Origin: Sulfurimonadaceae bacterium
Lineage (GTDB): Bacteria > Campylobacterota > Campylobacteria > Campylobacterales > Sulfurimonadaceae
DNA: 63,661 nucleotides
NCBI GenBank assembly: GCA_028683835.1
Contig: JAQUHB010000015.1
Location: 1-63,661 of the forward strand
Direction: 5' to 3'
Shown: positions 1-9,260 of the stretch, one piece after another
Numbering within the stretch: position 1 is the first letter of the stretch
Layout: each line of letters starts with the position of its first letter
Translations under genes and position numbers: made by a program
Notes under the pieces: model-generated
Seen by the model: the letters and a program-made list of their open reading frames with translations, nothing else
Databases searched by the model: none
Told to the model about the DNA's origin: nothing

Positions 1-194
1 ACAGTTTGAATTTTTTCCGCTTCATCATCAGGGATTTCAATATCAAATTTCTCTTCAAGAGCCATAACTAATTCAACAACATCTAGGCTATCTGCCCCTA
101 AATCTTCAACGAATTTTGAATCCTCTTTTACTTCATCTGGATTAACGCTTAGTTGTTCTACAACAACCTCTTTAATATCATCGATTAGTGCCAT
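1..194 (-). CDS. acpP: Acyl carrier protein, 3' end outside window
   Basis: Carries the growing acyl chain on a 4'-phosphopantetheine arm during fatty acid synthesis in the cytosol. The reading frame begins [10 protein letters not shown] and contains the DSL attachment motif ([10 protein letters not shown]), whose serine receives the prosthetic group. The acidic helix after it ([10 protein letters not shown]) is typical. About 64 of the usual 77 or so residues are inside the window, and the C-terminus is cut off. Two ATG codons lie in tandem; the second, at 194, is chosen because AGGAG sits 5 nt upstream, whereas it would be too close to the first. In many Campylobacterota acpP follows fabG; here fabG lies about 3 kb upstream, separated by other genes. 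Confidence 0.97.
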   Translation of the reverse strand, partial: MALIDDIKEVVVEQLSVNPDEVKEDSKFVEDLGADSLDVVELVMALEEKFDIEIPDDEAEKIQT

Positions 195-282
195 CATAGC
201 TCCTATTTTTAAGTATAAAATCTTGGAATTGTAACACACATAACTTAAAAAACTAACTATTTGAGCAATTTACGTAAATTTT

Positions 283-2208
283 CTAGGCTTTTACAACTCT
301 ATTTCGACCAAGTCTTTTTGCTTCGTACAGGGCATCATCGACCCGTCGTATTAGCTCCATTTCATCCTCACTATTGTGTACAGTTCCTACTCCAAAACTA
401 GCTGTTTTTTTGCCCACTGTATTAAAGGTATATGATTCTATAAGAACGCGTAGTTTTTCTGCTAATTCAGCTACCTGATTCAGAGTATTTGATGGACAAA
501 TGATTACAAATTCTTCACCTCCCCATCTGCCGACAATATCTGTTAAACGAACATTCGCTCTAAGTATTTCTGCAAATTCAACAAGAACGGTGTCTCCGAC
601 AAGATGTCCATACGAATCATTCACATCTTTAAAATAATCAATATCAATCATGATAAGACTCATCGGCGTGTTATAGCGCTGAAAAAGATTTATCTCTGCA
701 TGAAGCCTTGTATTGAGATAGCTTCGATTATATAATTCGGTTAAAGTATCTGTTATAGACAGTTTTTGTGCAAATTTTTTATCAGTTATATTTTGCTGAA
801 TTGCACGATATCCTTTAACCATCCCAAGCTCATCAAATATAGCTTCAATATTTGCAAATAACCAATAAACATTTTTCTGCTTATCTTTATTTTTAAGCTC
901 ACCTGACCATTTTTTATGTTTCTCTAACTGATACATAATCTCTTGATAAAATGATGATGAAGTATCTAAATTATATATAGCTTCAATTTTTTTTCCCATG
1001 AGCTCTGATTTTGTATATCCAAAAAGATTACAAAAAGCCGTGCTAGCATCAGTAACATTATTTTTCAAGTCTACTGAAATTATAATGACATACTTATCTG
1101 TCATATTTTGTTGCTCAGCAAGAGCTTTTGTTTTTCTAGCAACCATTGATTGTAGCTTATATTTAGTGATAGAAAGCAAAAGCGTAAACGTGATGATAAG
1201 TAATAACAAAGCAAGAGCTACGTACAGATATCGTACATCAACTTTTTGTTTTTCATTTGGATTCCATATAAAATCTTGAAGCGCTCTATCCATATCAGAC
1301 TGATTTACTTTATCTAAAGTACGATAGATTTCAGCAATACGATAGAAACGTTCCTTGTTTGTATAGCCAATATCAACTAATGTCGGCACCATCATATTAC
1401 GTGTGACTTTAGCTTCATGTTTTAAATGATCAACTGAGCTTTTTGCACCATATTTACTGCGTAAAACTGCGATTGTTTCATCTTCATGTTCTAGTGCATA
1501 ATGCCATCCGCGGATTGAAGCCTGCAAAAATTTCTTTGCACGTTCTGGATTTGATGCAAGTTCTTTATCTGTTGCAAAAAGATTATCTCCATAAAAATCT
1601 ATACCGTAGTTTAAAGGATTAATAATCGTAATTGGAATATGTTTTTCTTGCATCAAAAAAGGCTGATCACTCAGATATCCGCTTATAACATCTACTTTTT
1701 TATCGATAAATGCCTGTGAACTAAAATCAAGCGAAACATATGTATAATCAGACTCTTTAATACCCACTTCGTTCATCATAGCAAGTAATGGTGCGTCATC
1801 TATACCCTGCTGATATGAAACTCTTTTCCCTTTAAGTTCATATGGACTAAAAACATTAGATTCTTTATGAGCGATAAAGATAAGAGGACTATGTTGAAAA
1901 ATAGATGCCATAACCTTCACAGGTTTTCCATCTGCTCTGTAAAGCAAAAGAGCTGAATCAGCCACTCCATAAGTAGCTTCTCCATTCACAACCTGCATAA
2001 TATTATTTTTTTGGGCATTACGCTCTAATATAGTCACATCTAGCCCAGCTTCTTTATAAAAACCTTTATCAAGTGCCATATAATAGCCAGCAAACTGAAA
2101 AGAGCTGAACCATTTCAGTTGTAAAGTAACCTTACTCGTGGGCTCATTTGCAAAGACACTCACGAAGACGACACAAGAAAATAAAAAAAGACGAAAAAAG
2201 AGATTCAT
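283..2208 (-). CDS. NMT1/THI5-like periplasmic sensor fused to PAS-GGDEF diguanylate cyclase
   Basis: Predicted membrane receptor that makes c-di-GMP in response to a periplasmic ligand. Order of parts: signal peptide (about 1-20); NMT1/THI5-type substrate-binding domain (about 25-310) with the family signature LKWFSSFQFAGYYMALDKG; one membrane helix (about 328-350); PAS domain (about 370-480); C-terminal GGDEF domain. The active-site motif is GGEEF, which is compatible with activity, and RLTD five residues upstream matches the product-inhibition I-site. NMT1 domains bind small molecules such as pyrimidine precursors or other organic compounds, but the ligand cannot be read from sequence. It stands alone between acpP and a divergent small gene. 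A split version of the same design is at 48883-52232. Confidence 0.93.
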   Translation of the reverse strand: MNLFFRLFLFSCVVFVSVFANEPTSKVTLQLKWFSSFQFAGYYMALDKGFYKEAGLDVTILERNAQKNNIMQVVNGEATYGVADSALLLYRADGKPVKVMASIFQHSPLIFIAHKESNVFSPYELKGKRVSYQQGIDDAPLLAMMNEVGIKESDYTYVSLDFSSQAFIDKKVDVISGYLSDQPFLMQEKHIPITIINPLNYGIDFYGDNLFATDKELASNPERAKKFLQASIRGWHYALEHEDETIAVLRSKYGAKSSVDHLKHEAKVTRNMMVPTLVDIGYTNKERFYRIAEIYRTLDKVNQSDMDRALQDFIWNPNEKQKVDVRYLYVALALLLLIITFTLLLSITKYKLQSMVARKTKALAEQQNMTDKYVIIISVDLKNNVTDASTAFCNLFGYTKSELMGKKIEAIYNLDTSSSFYQEIMYQLEKHKKWSGELKNKDKQKNVYWLFANIEAIFDELGMVKGYRAIQQNITDKKFAQKLSITDTLTELYNRSYLNTRLHAEINLFQRYNTPMSLIMIDIDYFKDVNDSYGHLVGDTVLVEFAEILRANVRLTDIVGRWGGEEFVIICPSNTLNQVAELAEKLRVLIESYTFNTVGKKTASFGVGTVHNSEDEMELIRRVDDALYEAKRLGRNRVVKA

Positions 2209-2239
2209 AACGAGATCGTACCTAAATAATATATTTTAA

Positions 2240-2278
2240 CTAAAGAGTATACATAAATACTCCTTAGTTATTTTTTTT
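2240..2278 (+). terminator. Terminator-like hairpin with T-run, no upstream gene on this strand
   Basis: Arms 2240-2250 and 2257-2267 (CTAAAGAGTAT / ATACTCCTTAG) pair over 11 positions with one A-C mismatch and a 6-nt loop. They are followed by TTA and a run of eight T (2271-2278). On the plus strand this looks like an intrinsic terminator, but the only gene to its left on that strand would be an antisense transcript. In minus-strand RNA the mismatch becomes a G-U pair and the hairpin would lie in the leader of the cyclase gene. Function unresolved. Confidence 0.4.
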
Positions 2279-2347
2279 AAGGATATCATTTAGGAGAATA
2301 TTAATAATTTTTCATAATAATGTGTTTGGTATATTTAAGGAGCAGTC

Positions 2348-2530
2348 ATGAAAAAAACAGTCAAGAAACTTATGAATGTTTATGTCATAATCGCGCTTAT
2401 TGGGTTTTTCTCATTTTTATATATACTCTCATTTGCAGTTATCAACAGCAATATATCAAAAGGCTCGAGCGTAGAGATCAAAAGAGCCATTCTGGAAAAA
2501 CAAAAGATGGAAAAAATGCGAGAGAGATAA
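2348..2530 (+). CDS. Small single-pass membrane protein, 60 aa, unknown function
   Basis: Not recognised. The start ATG has a clear AAGGAG 5 nt upstream. The product is basic at the N-terminus (MKKTVKKLMN), has one hydrophobic segment (about residues 11-33) and ends in a charged, probably helical tail (KQKMEKMRER). An overlapping reading frame from 2320 has no ribosome-binding site and is considered a shadow. The gene is convergent with the conserved hypothetical gene that ends at 2536, only 5 bp away. Confidence 0.6.
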   Translation: MKKTVKKLMNVYVIIALIGFFSFLYILSFAVINSNISKGSSVEIKRAILEKQKMEKMRER

Positions 2531-2535
2531 CTTTA

Positions 2536-3138
2536 CTATTGCACTAAATTTACAACTTTTAAAGTCACATAGAGTTTTTTATCTTTTTCAGCTATAGACA
2601 TATCAGTGTCTATTGGCTTTTTTTCTTTGATTAAGGTACCCTGTAAAGAGTGAAGAACATGAATGTAGTTTTGCTGCATCGGAAGAGTTATTTTATTGAT
2701 ATGATCTTTAGCTGCCATATCAGCGAGAAGTCCTACAACACAATAATACATACTTTTATTTATGGAACGTTGCACCATATAATCATGCATAATAGAGATA
2801 TTTTTTTCTAATACTTCCTTTTCCTCATCATTGAGAAGTCTGTTGGTATGTGCTCTTTGCAAATCTTCATCAAGGAGATCCTCAACTTCATGATCTGTCA
2901 CGTTAATGAGCTTATCAAAATCTGGACATCTTCTTTGTAAGATGGTCATAATTTCATCATTACTTAGATGTTTTTCCAAAGTATGCGTATAAGTTTTATC
3001 TTCTATATAGTCATGATCCAATGCTTCTAAAAGCTGTACGGCGATATCAAGATAAACATATTTATCTTCTTTATTTGTATCAAAACAAATTCCTGTATGT
3101 GAAATAATAGCCTTTGGACCTGCATATTTAATCGTCAT
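2536..3138 (-). CDS. Conserved hypothetical protein downstream of fabG, 200 aa
   Basis: I do not recognise a named family. The protein is soluble, acidic and mostly helical, with no signal peptide or membrane segment; it begins MTIKYAGPKAIISHTG and ends in a beta-like stretch (KKLYVTLKVVNLV). The ATG at 3138 is preferred over a longer TTG start at 3162 because GAGGA lies 5 nt before it. It is 47 nt downstream of fabG and is probably the last gene of the gpmI-fabG transcript. That position hints at a housekeeping role, but nothing in the sequence shows one. Confidence 0.75.
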   Translation of the reverse strand: MTIKYAGPKAIISHTGICFDTNKEDKYVYLDIAVQLLEALDHDYIEDKTYTHTLEKHLSNDEIMTILQRRCPDFDKLINVTDHEVEDLLDEDLQRAHTNRLLNDEEKEVLEKNISIMHDYMVQRSINKSMYYCVVGLLADMAAKDHINKITLPMQQNYIHVLHSLQGTLIKEKKPIDTDMSIAEKDKKLYVTLKVVNLVQ

Positions 3139-3185
3139 AAAATCCTCTTTTAAGTTCTTCAATCATTGTAGAGAGCAGATGCTCT

Positions 3186-3935
3186 TTACGCCATATTCAT
3201 CCCACCGTTTACTTTTAGTGTTTCACCCGTGATATAGCTTGAGTGATCTGAAAGTAAAAATGCCGTTGCTTCAGCTACCTCTTTCGCATGTCCAAAACGT
3301 CCCATCGGGATTTTCGAAGTGAATGAGCTTTTTACTTCTTCACTCAGAACATCTGTCATTTCAGTTGCAATGAAACCCGGAGTGATAGAGTTATAACGGA
3401 TACCGCTTGACGCTGATTCTATTGCAAAACTTTTTGTCATCGCTATTACGCCACCTTTGCTTGCCGCATAATTTGTCTGTCCACCGTTTCCTGTTTCACC
3501 TACGATGGAAGAGATATTGACGATTGAACCAAATTTTTTCTTTCTCATCACTTTCATCGCTTCACGACATCCGATAAATGCAGATGTAAGATTCGCATTG
3601 ATAACGCTCATAAAATCTTCCACTTTCATACGAAGAGCCAATTTGTCATTCGTGATTCCTGCATTGTTTACAAGGTAAGCAAGTTCTCCATCAGCATCTA
3701 CGATAGTCTTTATAGCATCCACAAATGCTTCTTCATCACTTACATCAAAACCGATCACAGCAGCAACTCCGCCAGCCTCTTCTATCTGTATTTTTATGGC
3801 GTCCGCTTCTGCGGCTCCACTTCTATAATTGATCCAAACTTTTAAGCCATATGTTGCCAAAACTTTTGCTATCTCCGCACCGATTCCACGACTTGCACCT
3901 GTAACTAAAACATTTTTTCCGCTAAATTTCATCAT
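3186..3935 (-). CDS. fabG: 3-oxoacyl-[acyl-carrier-protein] reductase
   Basis: Short-chain dehydrogenase that reduces 3-oxoacyl-ACP with NADPH in each round of fatty acid elongation. The nucleotide-binding motif TGASRGIG is at about residues 12-19, NNAG at 90-93, and the catalytic Ser143, Tyr156 and Lys160 lie in SSIVGETGNGGQTNYAASK. The C-terminal SSYITGETLKVNGGM is typical of FabG. Length 249 aa is normal. AAGGA stands 5 nt before the ATG at 3935; a second ATG follows directly. It lies 20 nt after gpmI in the same direction, so the two are probably cotranscribed. Confidence 0.97.
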   Translation of the reverse strand: MMKFSGKNVLVTGASRGIGAEIAKVLATYGLKVWINYRSGAAEADAIKIQIEEAGGVAAVIGFDVSDEEAFVDAIKTIVDADGELAYLVNNAGITNDKLALRMKVEDFMSVINANLTSAFIGCREAMKVMRKKKFGSIVNISSIVGETGNGGQTNYAASKGGVIAMTKSFAIESASSGIRYNSITPGFIATEMTDVLSEEVKSSFTSKIPMGRFGHAKEVAEATAFLLSDHSSYITGETLKVNGGMNMA

Positions 3936-3955
3936 AATTTTCCTTAATTTTATTT

Positions 3956-5431
3956 TTATATCAGTCCGTGATCCATCTCTGTTGGTGCTTCTAATTCCAT
4001 CAGTTTTAAAATTGTCGGTGCGATATTATTGAGTCCGCCTGGATCAACTTTTGCAACACCCTCAGCCATTACAAAACACCAAACTTTTCCAACCGTATGA
4101 TTTGTAAGCACATTACCTCTACTATCCTTCATCTCTTCGCAATTTCCATGATCAGAAGTGATCACTAAAGCATAATCTTTCTCTTTAGCTTGAGCCACAA
4201 TGCGTCCAAGCTGCTCATCCACTGTTTCCACAGCTTTTATTGCCGCTTCAAAATCACCAGTGTGTCCAACCATGTCACCGTTTGCAAAGTTTACAACAAC
4301 AAAATCATAATCATCTTCCATCGCTTGAATAACCGCGTTTCCAACAGCAGGAGCACTCATCTGCGGCTGCATATCATATGTTCTTACATTTGGACTTGGA
4401 ATCAAAACACGTGTTTCATTCAAACAAGGTTCATCTATTCCACCGTTAAAGAAAAAAGTCACATGCGCATATTTTTCTGTTTCAGCAGTGTGTAGTTGAC
4501 GAAGCCCATTTGCCGATATCACTTCAGCGAGAGTGTTTTTTGGAGAGTCTTTTTTAAAAAGAACAGGATAGACAAAACTTTTATCATACTCGGTAATCGT
4601 TGCCAAATTCACGGGAATATGTTTTGTTTCAAATCCTTCAAAATCTTTATCACCAATTGCCGTTGCAAGTTCACGCATCCTGTCACTTCTAAAGTTGATA
4701 GTCAAAACACTGTCACCCTCTATAAAGCCATCGTAGCCCTCAAACGCCGTAGGCTCAATAAACTCATCCGTAATGTTATTTGCATACGAGTTTTCAATAT
4801 AATCCTCAACGCTATAATCACTTTTTGGTATCGCATTTACTATCGCGTCATAGCCGGCTTTTACTCTTTCCCAACGGTTGTCTCTATCCATCGAATAGAA
4901 GCGTCCGCCGATTGTCGCTACTTTCACATTATTACCAATATGCGCTTGAACTTGGTGTAAGTAAAGTGTCGCTGATGTTGGAGAAACATCACGTCCATCG
5001 GTGATAAGATGTAAAAACACCTCTTTCCCCTCAGATGAAGCAAGATCTGCTATTCCCATAAAATGATCAATATGCGAGTGCACACCGCCATCACTCATGA
5101 GACCGATTAGGTGGATTCGCTTTGATTTTTTGAGTAGATTTTTAAACTCTACATTATCCCTAAAAGTATGCTCATCGAGAGCCAAAGAGATCTTTACAAG
5201 ATCTTGGTACAATACCCGTCCGCTTCCTATAGTCATATGCCCGACTTCAGAATTTCCCATCTGTCCATGGGGAAGTCCGACACTTAAACCAAAAGTATCT
5301 ATTAGAGAATGGGGAACATTTTTAAAGAGTGCATCGTAAGTCGGTTTTTTAGCATTATAAAATGCGTTGTACTCTGTTTTATCTGAATACCCTATACCAT
5401 CAGTGATAACTAAAACTGCTTTTTTAGACAA
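3956..5431 (-). CDS. gpmI: 2,3-bisphosphoglycerate-independent phosphoglycerate mutase
   Basis: Interconverts 3- and 2-phosphoglycerate in glycolysis/gluconeogenesis using two manganese ions, without a bisphosphoglycerate cofactor. The phosphoserine nucleophile is Ser61 in MGNSEVGHMTIGSGR. Metal ligands are visible in VITDGIGYSD near the N-terminus, and in ANGDMVGHTG and TSDHGNCEEM near the C-terminus. At 491 aa it is the usual iPGM size. It is the first gene of the minus-strand operon gpmI-fabG-hypothetical and is transcribed away from mraY. Confidence 0.97.
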   Translation of the reverse strand: MSKKAVLVITDGIGYSDKTEYNAFYNAKKPTYDALFKNVPHSLIDTFGLSVGLPHGQMGNSEVGHMTIGSGRVLYQDLVKISLALDEHTFRDNVEFKNLLKKSKRIHLIGLMSDGGVHSHIDHFMGIADLASSEGKEVFLHLITDGRDVSPTSATLYLHQVQAHIGNNVKVATIGGRFYSMDRDNRWERVKAGYDAIVNAIPKSDYSVEDYIENSYANNITDEFIEPTAFEGYDGFIEGDSVLTINFRSDRMRELATAIGDKDFEGFETKHIPVNLATITEYDKSFVYPVLFKKDSPKNTLAEVISANGLRQLHTAETEKYAHVTFFFNGGIDEPCLNETRVLIPSPNVRTYDMQPQMSAPAVGNAVIQAMEDDYDFVVVNFANGDMVGHTGDFEAAIKAVETVDEQLGRIVAQAKEKDYALVITSDHGNCEEMKDSRGNVLTNHTVGKVWCFVMAEGVAKVDPGGLNNIAPTILKLMELEAPTEMDHGLI

Positions 5432-5490
5432 TCTCTCTCCTTTTCGATAGAGTTAAAAAATATTTTAATAAAAGATTGAGACGATTATAC

Positions 5491-5496
5491 TATAAT
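5491..5496 (+). promoter_or_regulatory. -10 box for mraY-murD
   Basis: A perfect TATAAT lies 30 bp before the mraY start codon in the AT-rich divergent gap with gpmI. No good -35 match is visible, which is common for Campylobacterota sigma-70 promoters. Confidence 0.5.
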
Positions 5497-5526
5497 CTCA
5501 TTTTAAAATTTATTTAGGATTTGGCC

Positions 5527-6588
5527 TTGCTTTATTGGATACACCTTCATTTTAATCTTAACATTTTGGGATATATCACTATTCGTGCGGGTATTGCTTT
5601 TGTTTTAGCTCTTGCCCTTACACTTTTTTTAATGCCTCGTTTTATCAAATGGGCAAAAGGCTCTTCAAGTGTGCAGCCTATCAATGAATGGGCACCTGAA
5701 GCACATCAACAAAAAGGCAAAACTCCAACGATGGGAGGAATGGTTTTTATCTCTGCCACTCTTATCGCTTCACTTTTAACAGTCAATTTAACAAATATCT
5801 ATGTCATCGGTGCACTCGCGACAATTTTAACCTTTGCACTTATCGGCTTTCAAGATGATATGGCAAAGATCAGAAGCAAAGTCAATACGGCAGGTCTCTC
5901 TCCAAGAGCTAAACTTTTCGCCCAGATTTTAAGTGCTGGGGGAATTGCAACATTTTTATATATCTTTGTAGAGTTTGATACTGATCTTTATGTTCCGTTT
6001 ATGAAAGCGCCAATCGTCGATATGGGTATCTTTTCCATTCTTTTTTGGATTGTTGTCATTGTGGCAACGTCCAATGCAGTCAACCTGACAGACGGACTTG
6101 ATGGTCTTGCAACAGTCCCTTCCATCGCAGCACTTTCATCCCTTAGTTTCATTGTTTACGCTACAGGTAACGTTATCTTTACAGACTATCTTTTAATCCC
6201 TCACTTTAATGTCGGTGAAGTCGTTATCATCTCCGCTGCCCTTATCGGCTCACTGGCGGGATTTTTATGGTTTAACTGTCATCCTGCGGAAGTATTTATG
6301 GGAGATAGCGGTTCCTTGACGCTTGGCGCATTTATCGCTTATATGGCTATCATCTCAAAAGTAGAGATCCTTCTTTTACTTATCGGGCTTATCTTTGTTA
6401 TCGAAACTCTTTCGGTTATATTACAAGTTGGAAGTTATAAACTCAGAAAGAAACGTGTTTTTCTTATGGCACCTATCCATCATCATTTTGAGATGAAAAA
6501 CTGGGCTGAAAACAAGATCATCGTAAGATTTTGGCTGATAGCAATCATCTCCAATCTTATCGCTATCATTACGTTAAAGATTCGTTAA
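5527..6588 (+). CDS. mraY: Phospho-N-acetylmuramoyl-pentapeptide transferase
   Basis: Integral membrane enzyme that moves phospho-MurNAc-pentapeptide from UDP to undecaprenyl phosphate, giving lipid I. Family motifs are present: GFQDDMAK with the paired aspartates, [13 protein letters not shown], and the HHHFEMKNW loop near the C-terminus. About ten hydrophobic helices are visible. The TTG at 5527 is chosen over the TTG at 5521 because AGGA at 5516-5519 is 7 nt upstream of the former but abuts the latter; the resulting N-terminus ([10 protein letters not shown]) resembles other Campylobacterota MraY proteins. It overlaps murD by one base (TAATG). Confidence 0.95.
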   Translation: MLYWIHLHFNLNILGYITIRAGIAFVLALALTLFLMPRFIKWAKGSSSVQPINEWAPEAHQQKGKTPTMGGMVFISATLIASLLTVNLTNIYVIGALATILTFALIGFQDDMAKIRSKVNTAGLSPRAKLFAQILSAGGIATFLYIFVEFDTDLYVPFMKAPIVDMGIFSILFWIVVIVATSNAVNLTDGLDGLATVPSIAALSSLSFIVYATGNVIFTDYLLIPHFNVGEVVIISAALIGSLAGFLWFNCHPAEVFMGDSGSLTLGAFIAYMAIISKVEILLLLIGLIFVIETLSVILQVGSYKLRKKRVFLMAPIHHHFEMKNWAENKIIVRFWLIAIISNLIAIITLKIR

Positions 6589-7790
6589 TGGGTGCTGTTT
6601 CTCTTTTTGGTTACGGCGGTACTACCAAAGCACTTGCCCAACAGATAAAAAATGTTGTCTTTTATGATGACAAAGTTATCAAACCTTTTACAGATGAAAA
6701 TGGTTTTAAAGTCAAACCTTCGAGTGATTTTGATCCGAGATATTCTGCTTTAGAGATCACTTCTCCGGGAATTCCTCCTTCTCATCCGCTAATTCAAAAA
6801 GCACAACATCTTATCAGTGAGTATGATTATTTTGCAGATGTAATGCCTTTCTCTATTTGGATAAGCGGAACAAACGGTAAGACAACAACAACGCAGATGA
6901 TGCAACATCTCTTACATGAGTATGGAAGTGTTGAGGGCGGGAACATCGGTGTACCGTTGGCCAAACTCGATCAAAAAGCATCTATTTGGGTTTTAGAGAC
7001 TAGCAGTTTTACCCTTCACTATACCAACAAAGCAAAACCGAATTTGTATGTCTTACTGCCTCTCTCACCTGATCACCTATCATGGCATGGAGATATGCAA
7101 GGGTACATTGATGATAAGCTCAAACCTGTCAAAATGATGAAAGACGGTGAGATCGCAATCGTACCAAAAGCTTATCAAAACTTTCTTAGTTGTAATGCAG
7201 ATATCATCTTTTACGAAGATGAAAACGACCTTGCAAAAACTTTTGATATCGATCTTGAAAAGATCAAATTTAAGGGTGTGTTTTTGCTCGATGCACTCTT
7301 AGCCGTCTGTGTCAAAAAAATCCTTTTCAATAAAACAGATTATGAAGGGATCAACGCTTTTACTATCGATCCACATCGTCAAGAAGAGCTATATGATGCA
7401 AAAGGTAGACTCTGGGTAAACGACACGAAAGCGACCAATCTGGATGCAACCATTGGCGCACTTAAACGTTATAAAGATAAACATATCCATCTCATTCTCG
7501 GCGGAGACGATAAAGGTGTTGATCTTACTCAGCTTTTTGAATTTATGCAACCCTTGCAAATAAGCATCTATGCCATAGGTTCAAACCAGCAAAAACTTCT
7601 CAAGCTTTCTGCTGACTTTAACCTACCATGTAAAGCTTGTGAAATCCTTTCCAATGCTGTTAGTGAAATAGCTAAATTACTCACAGATGATGAAGTCGTT
7701 CTCCTCTCTCCAGCAGCAGCAAGTCTGGATCAATTCACCTCTTACGCACAGCGTGGAGACATATTTAAACAGCTTGTAAGAACTCTATAA
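6588..7790 (+). CDS. murD: UDP-N-acetylmuramoyl-L-alanine--D-glutamate ligase
   Basis: Cytosolic ATP-dependent ligase that adds D-glutamate to UDP-MurNAc-L-Ala in peptidoglycan precursor synthesis. It has the Mur ligase P-loop GTNGKTTT, the following ETSSFTL motif, and DPHRQEE with NDTKATN in the C-terminal half. The start is taken as the ATG that overlaps the mraY stop (TAATG), giving [10 protein letters not shown]; a longer frame would run 57 bp into mraY. At 400 aa it is shorter than E. coli MurD (438 aa) but similar to the short form of this phylum. Confidence 0.94.
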   Translation: MGAVSLFGYGGTTKALAQQIKNVVFYDDKVIKPFTDENGFKVKPSSDFDPRYSALEITSPGIPPSHPLIQKAQHLISEYDYFADVMPFSIWISGTNGKTTTTQMMQHLLHEYGSVEGGNIGVPLAKLDQKASIWVLETSSFTLHYTNKAKPNLYVLLPLSPDHLSWHGDMQGYIDDKLKPVKMMKDGEIAIVPKAYQNFLSCNADIIFYEDENDLAKTFDIDLEKIKFKGVFLLDALLAVCVKKILFNKTDYEGINAFTIDPHRQEELYDAKGRLWVNDTKATNLDATIGALKRYKDKHIHLILGGDDKGVDLTQLFEFMQPLQISIYAIGSNQQKLLKLSADFNLPCKACEILSNAVSEIAKLLTDDEVVLLSPAAASLDQFTSYAQRGDIFKQLVRTL

Positions 7791-7849
7791 TATTTTAAGG
7801 GTGATTAATAATTAAACAAGATTAGTTTCTATACAATGAGTCCAAGTAG

Positions 7850-7855
7850 TATAAT
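7850..7855 (+). promoter_or_regulatory. -10 box for the ATP-grasp/alpha-E operon
   Basis: TATAAT lies 45 bp before the GTG start of the ATP-grasp gene, in the 104-bp gap after murD. The -35 region is not obvious. Confidence 0.45.
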
Positions 7856-7894
7856 ATCTTAGCAGATTAAACGCTATATTTACGGAGGTGTCAT

Positions 7895-9259
7895 GTGTTA
7901 GAAAAGGAAACTGAGCTTCATAAGAAATTTTGGGAAATTTACTCCAAGCAAGATATTAAGAAAATCAAAGAATTCCAAACCTATATGGATAAGTTCGCCG
8001 TTAACTTCAATCTTTACAAAGATGGAAATTTCATAGAAAGATCTCTCCCTTTTGATGTTATTCCTCGTATCATCTCAAAACAAGAGTTTAATAAAATAGA
8101 AAAAGGACTTCAACAAAGGGTCCACGCACTTAACCTCTTTTTAGAAGATCTCTATACTGATGCCAAAATTGTTAAAGAGGGGATCGTTCCTCAAGAGTTT
8201 GTCGAACAGGCTTCGGGATATCTTAAAGAGTTCAAAGGCTTTTCTCCCTCTAAAAAAATACGAACACATATCAATGGAATCGACCTCGTAAAAGATACAG
8301 TCAATGATGAATGGGTCATCTTAGAAGACAATCTTAGGGTTCCAAGTGGTGCGAGTTATCCACTCTCAATTAGAGACACTTATAGAAAAATCTATCCCGA
8401 TTTTTTTGAGCAACTCAAAATCGAACCTATTAAAGAGTACCCAAGCTTTATTGCAAATGCTATGGATTATGTCAACTGTGGCGGTATCAACGTCGTTTTA
8501 ACTCCTGGACGTTTTAATTCCGCTTATTATGAACACAGCTACCTTGCAGAAAAAATGAATGCGCAACTTGTCCGCGCTCATGAGCTTGTCGTCAAAGAGA
8601 AAAAACTTTACTTCAAAAATTACAATGGAAAACTTATCCGGGTAGGTTCGGTCTATAGAAGACTTGATGACGATTTTATTGATCCGACATTTTTCAATCC
8701 TGAAAGTCTCATAGGTGTTCCAGGAATCGTCGAAGCATATCTTGCGGGCAATGTAGCACTCATGAACGCTATTGGAAACGGTGTCGCAGATGATAAAGGG
8801 ATCTATTATTTCGTTCCAAAAATGATCCAGTACTATCTCGGTGAAGAACCGATACTTAAAAATGCTCCGACATACTTGCCATATTTTGCTAAAGATAAAG
8901 AATACATCTTTAACAATATAGAAAAACTTGTAATCAAAGATGTTGCAGAAGCTGGCGGATATGGTGTGCTTTTTGGTCATACGATGACAAAAATTCAACT
9001 CGATGATCTCAAAAAAATCATAGAAGCTGAACCTAGAAGATTTATAGCTCAAGAGCTTATAGAATTTTATGACGAACAGTGCTATTTAAATCAAGAACTA
9101 GTTGCTAGAAAGGCAGATTTTAGAGCTTACGTGGTTATGGGTGAGGATATTAAAGTGTGGCAGTGTGGCCTTACAAGATATGCACTTGAAGAAGGAAACT
9201 ATCTTGTCAACTCATCACAAGGTGGCGGTTTTAAAGATACTTGGGTAATGGAGCTATAA
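7895..9259 (+). CDS. Circularly permuted ATP-grasp protein, stand-alone form
   Basis: Predicted ATP-dependent amide-bond-forming enzyme (circularly permuted ATP-grasp type 2, the former DUF404/DUF407 group). The family is known from comparative genomics to travel with alpha-E and transglutaminase-like proteins; its substrate is unknown. Visible conserved stretches include WVILEDNLRVPSGASY, NVVLTPGRFNSAYYEHSYLA, YRRLDDDFIDP, AGGYGVLFG and SQGGGFKDTWV at the C-terminus. The start is GTG with GGAGG 6 nt upstream; the ATG two bases earlier runs into a stop at once. It is followed after 1 nt by the alpha-E gene, and a fused homologue lies at 12772-15267. The biochemical role is inference. Confidence 0.9.
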   Translation: MLEKETELHKKFWEIYSKQDIKKIKEFQTYMDKFAVNFNLYKDGNFIERSLPFDVIPRIISKQEFNKIEKGLQQRVHALNLFLEDLYTDAKIVKEGIVPQEFVEQASGYLKEFKGFSPSKKIRTHINGIDLVKDTVNDEWVILEDNLRVPSGASYPLSIRDTYRKIYPDFFEQLKIEPIKEYPSFIANAMDYVNCGGINVVLTPGRFNSAYYEHSYLAEKMNAQLVRAHELVVKEKKLYFKNYNGKLIRVGSVYRRLDDDFIDPTFFNPESLIGVPGIVEAYLAGNVALMNAIGNGVADDKGIYYFVPKMIQYYLGEEPILKNAPTYLPYFAKDKEYIFNNIEKLVIKDVAEAGGYGVLFGHTMTKIQLDDLKKIIEAEPRRFIAQELIEFYDEQCYLNQELVARKADFRAYVVMGEDIKVWQCGLTRYALEEGNYLVNSSQGGGFKDTWVMEL

Positions 9260-9260
9260 C

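Noticed and set aside
2320-2547. 75-aa plus-strand frame overlapping the 60-aa small gene
   Set aside because: No ribosome-binding site and no sensible protein features; the 60-aa frame has both.
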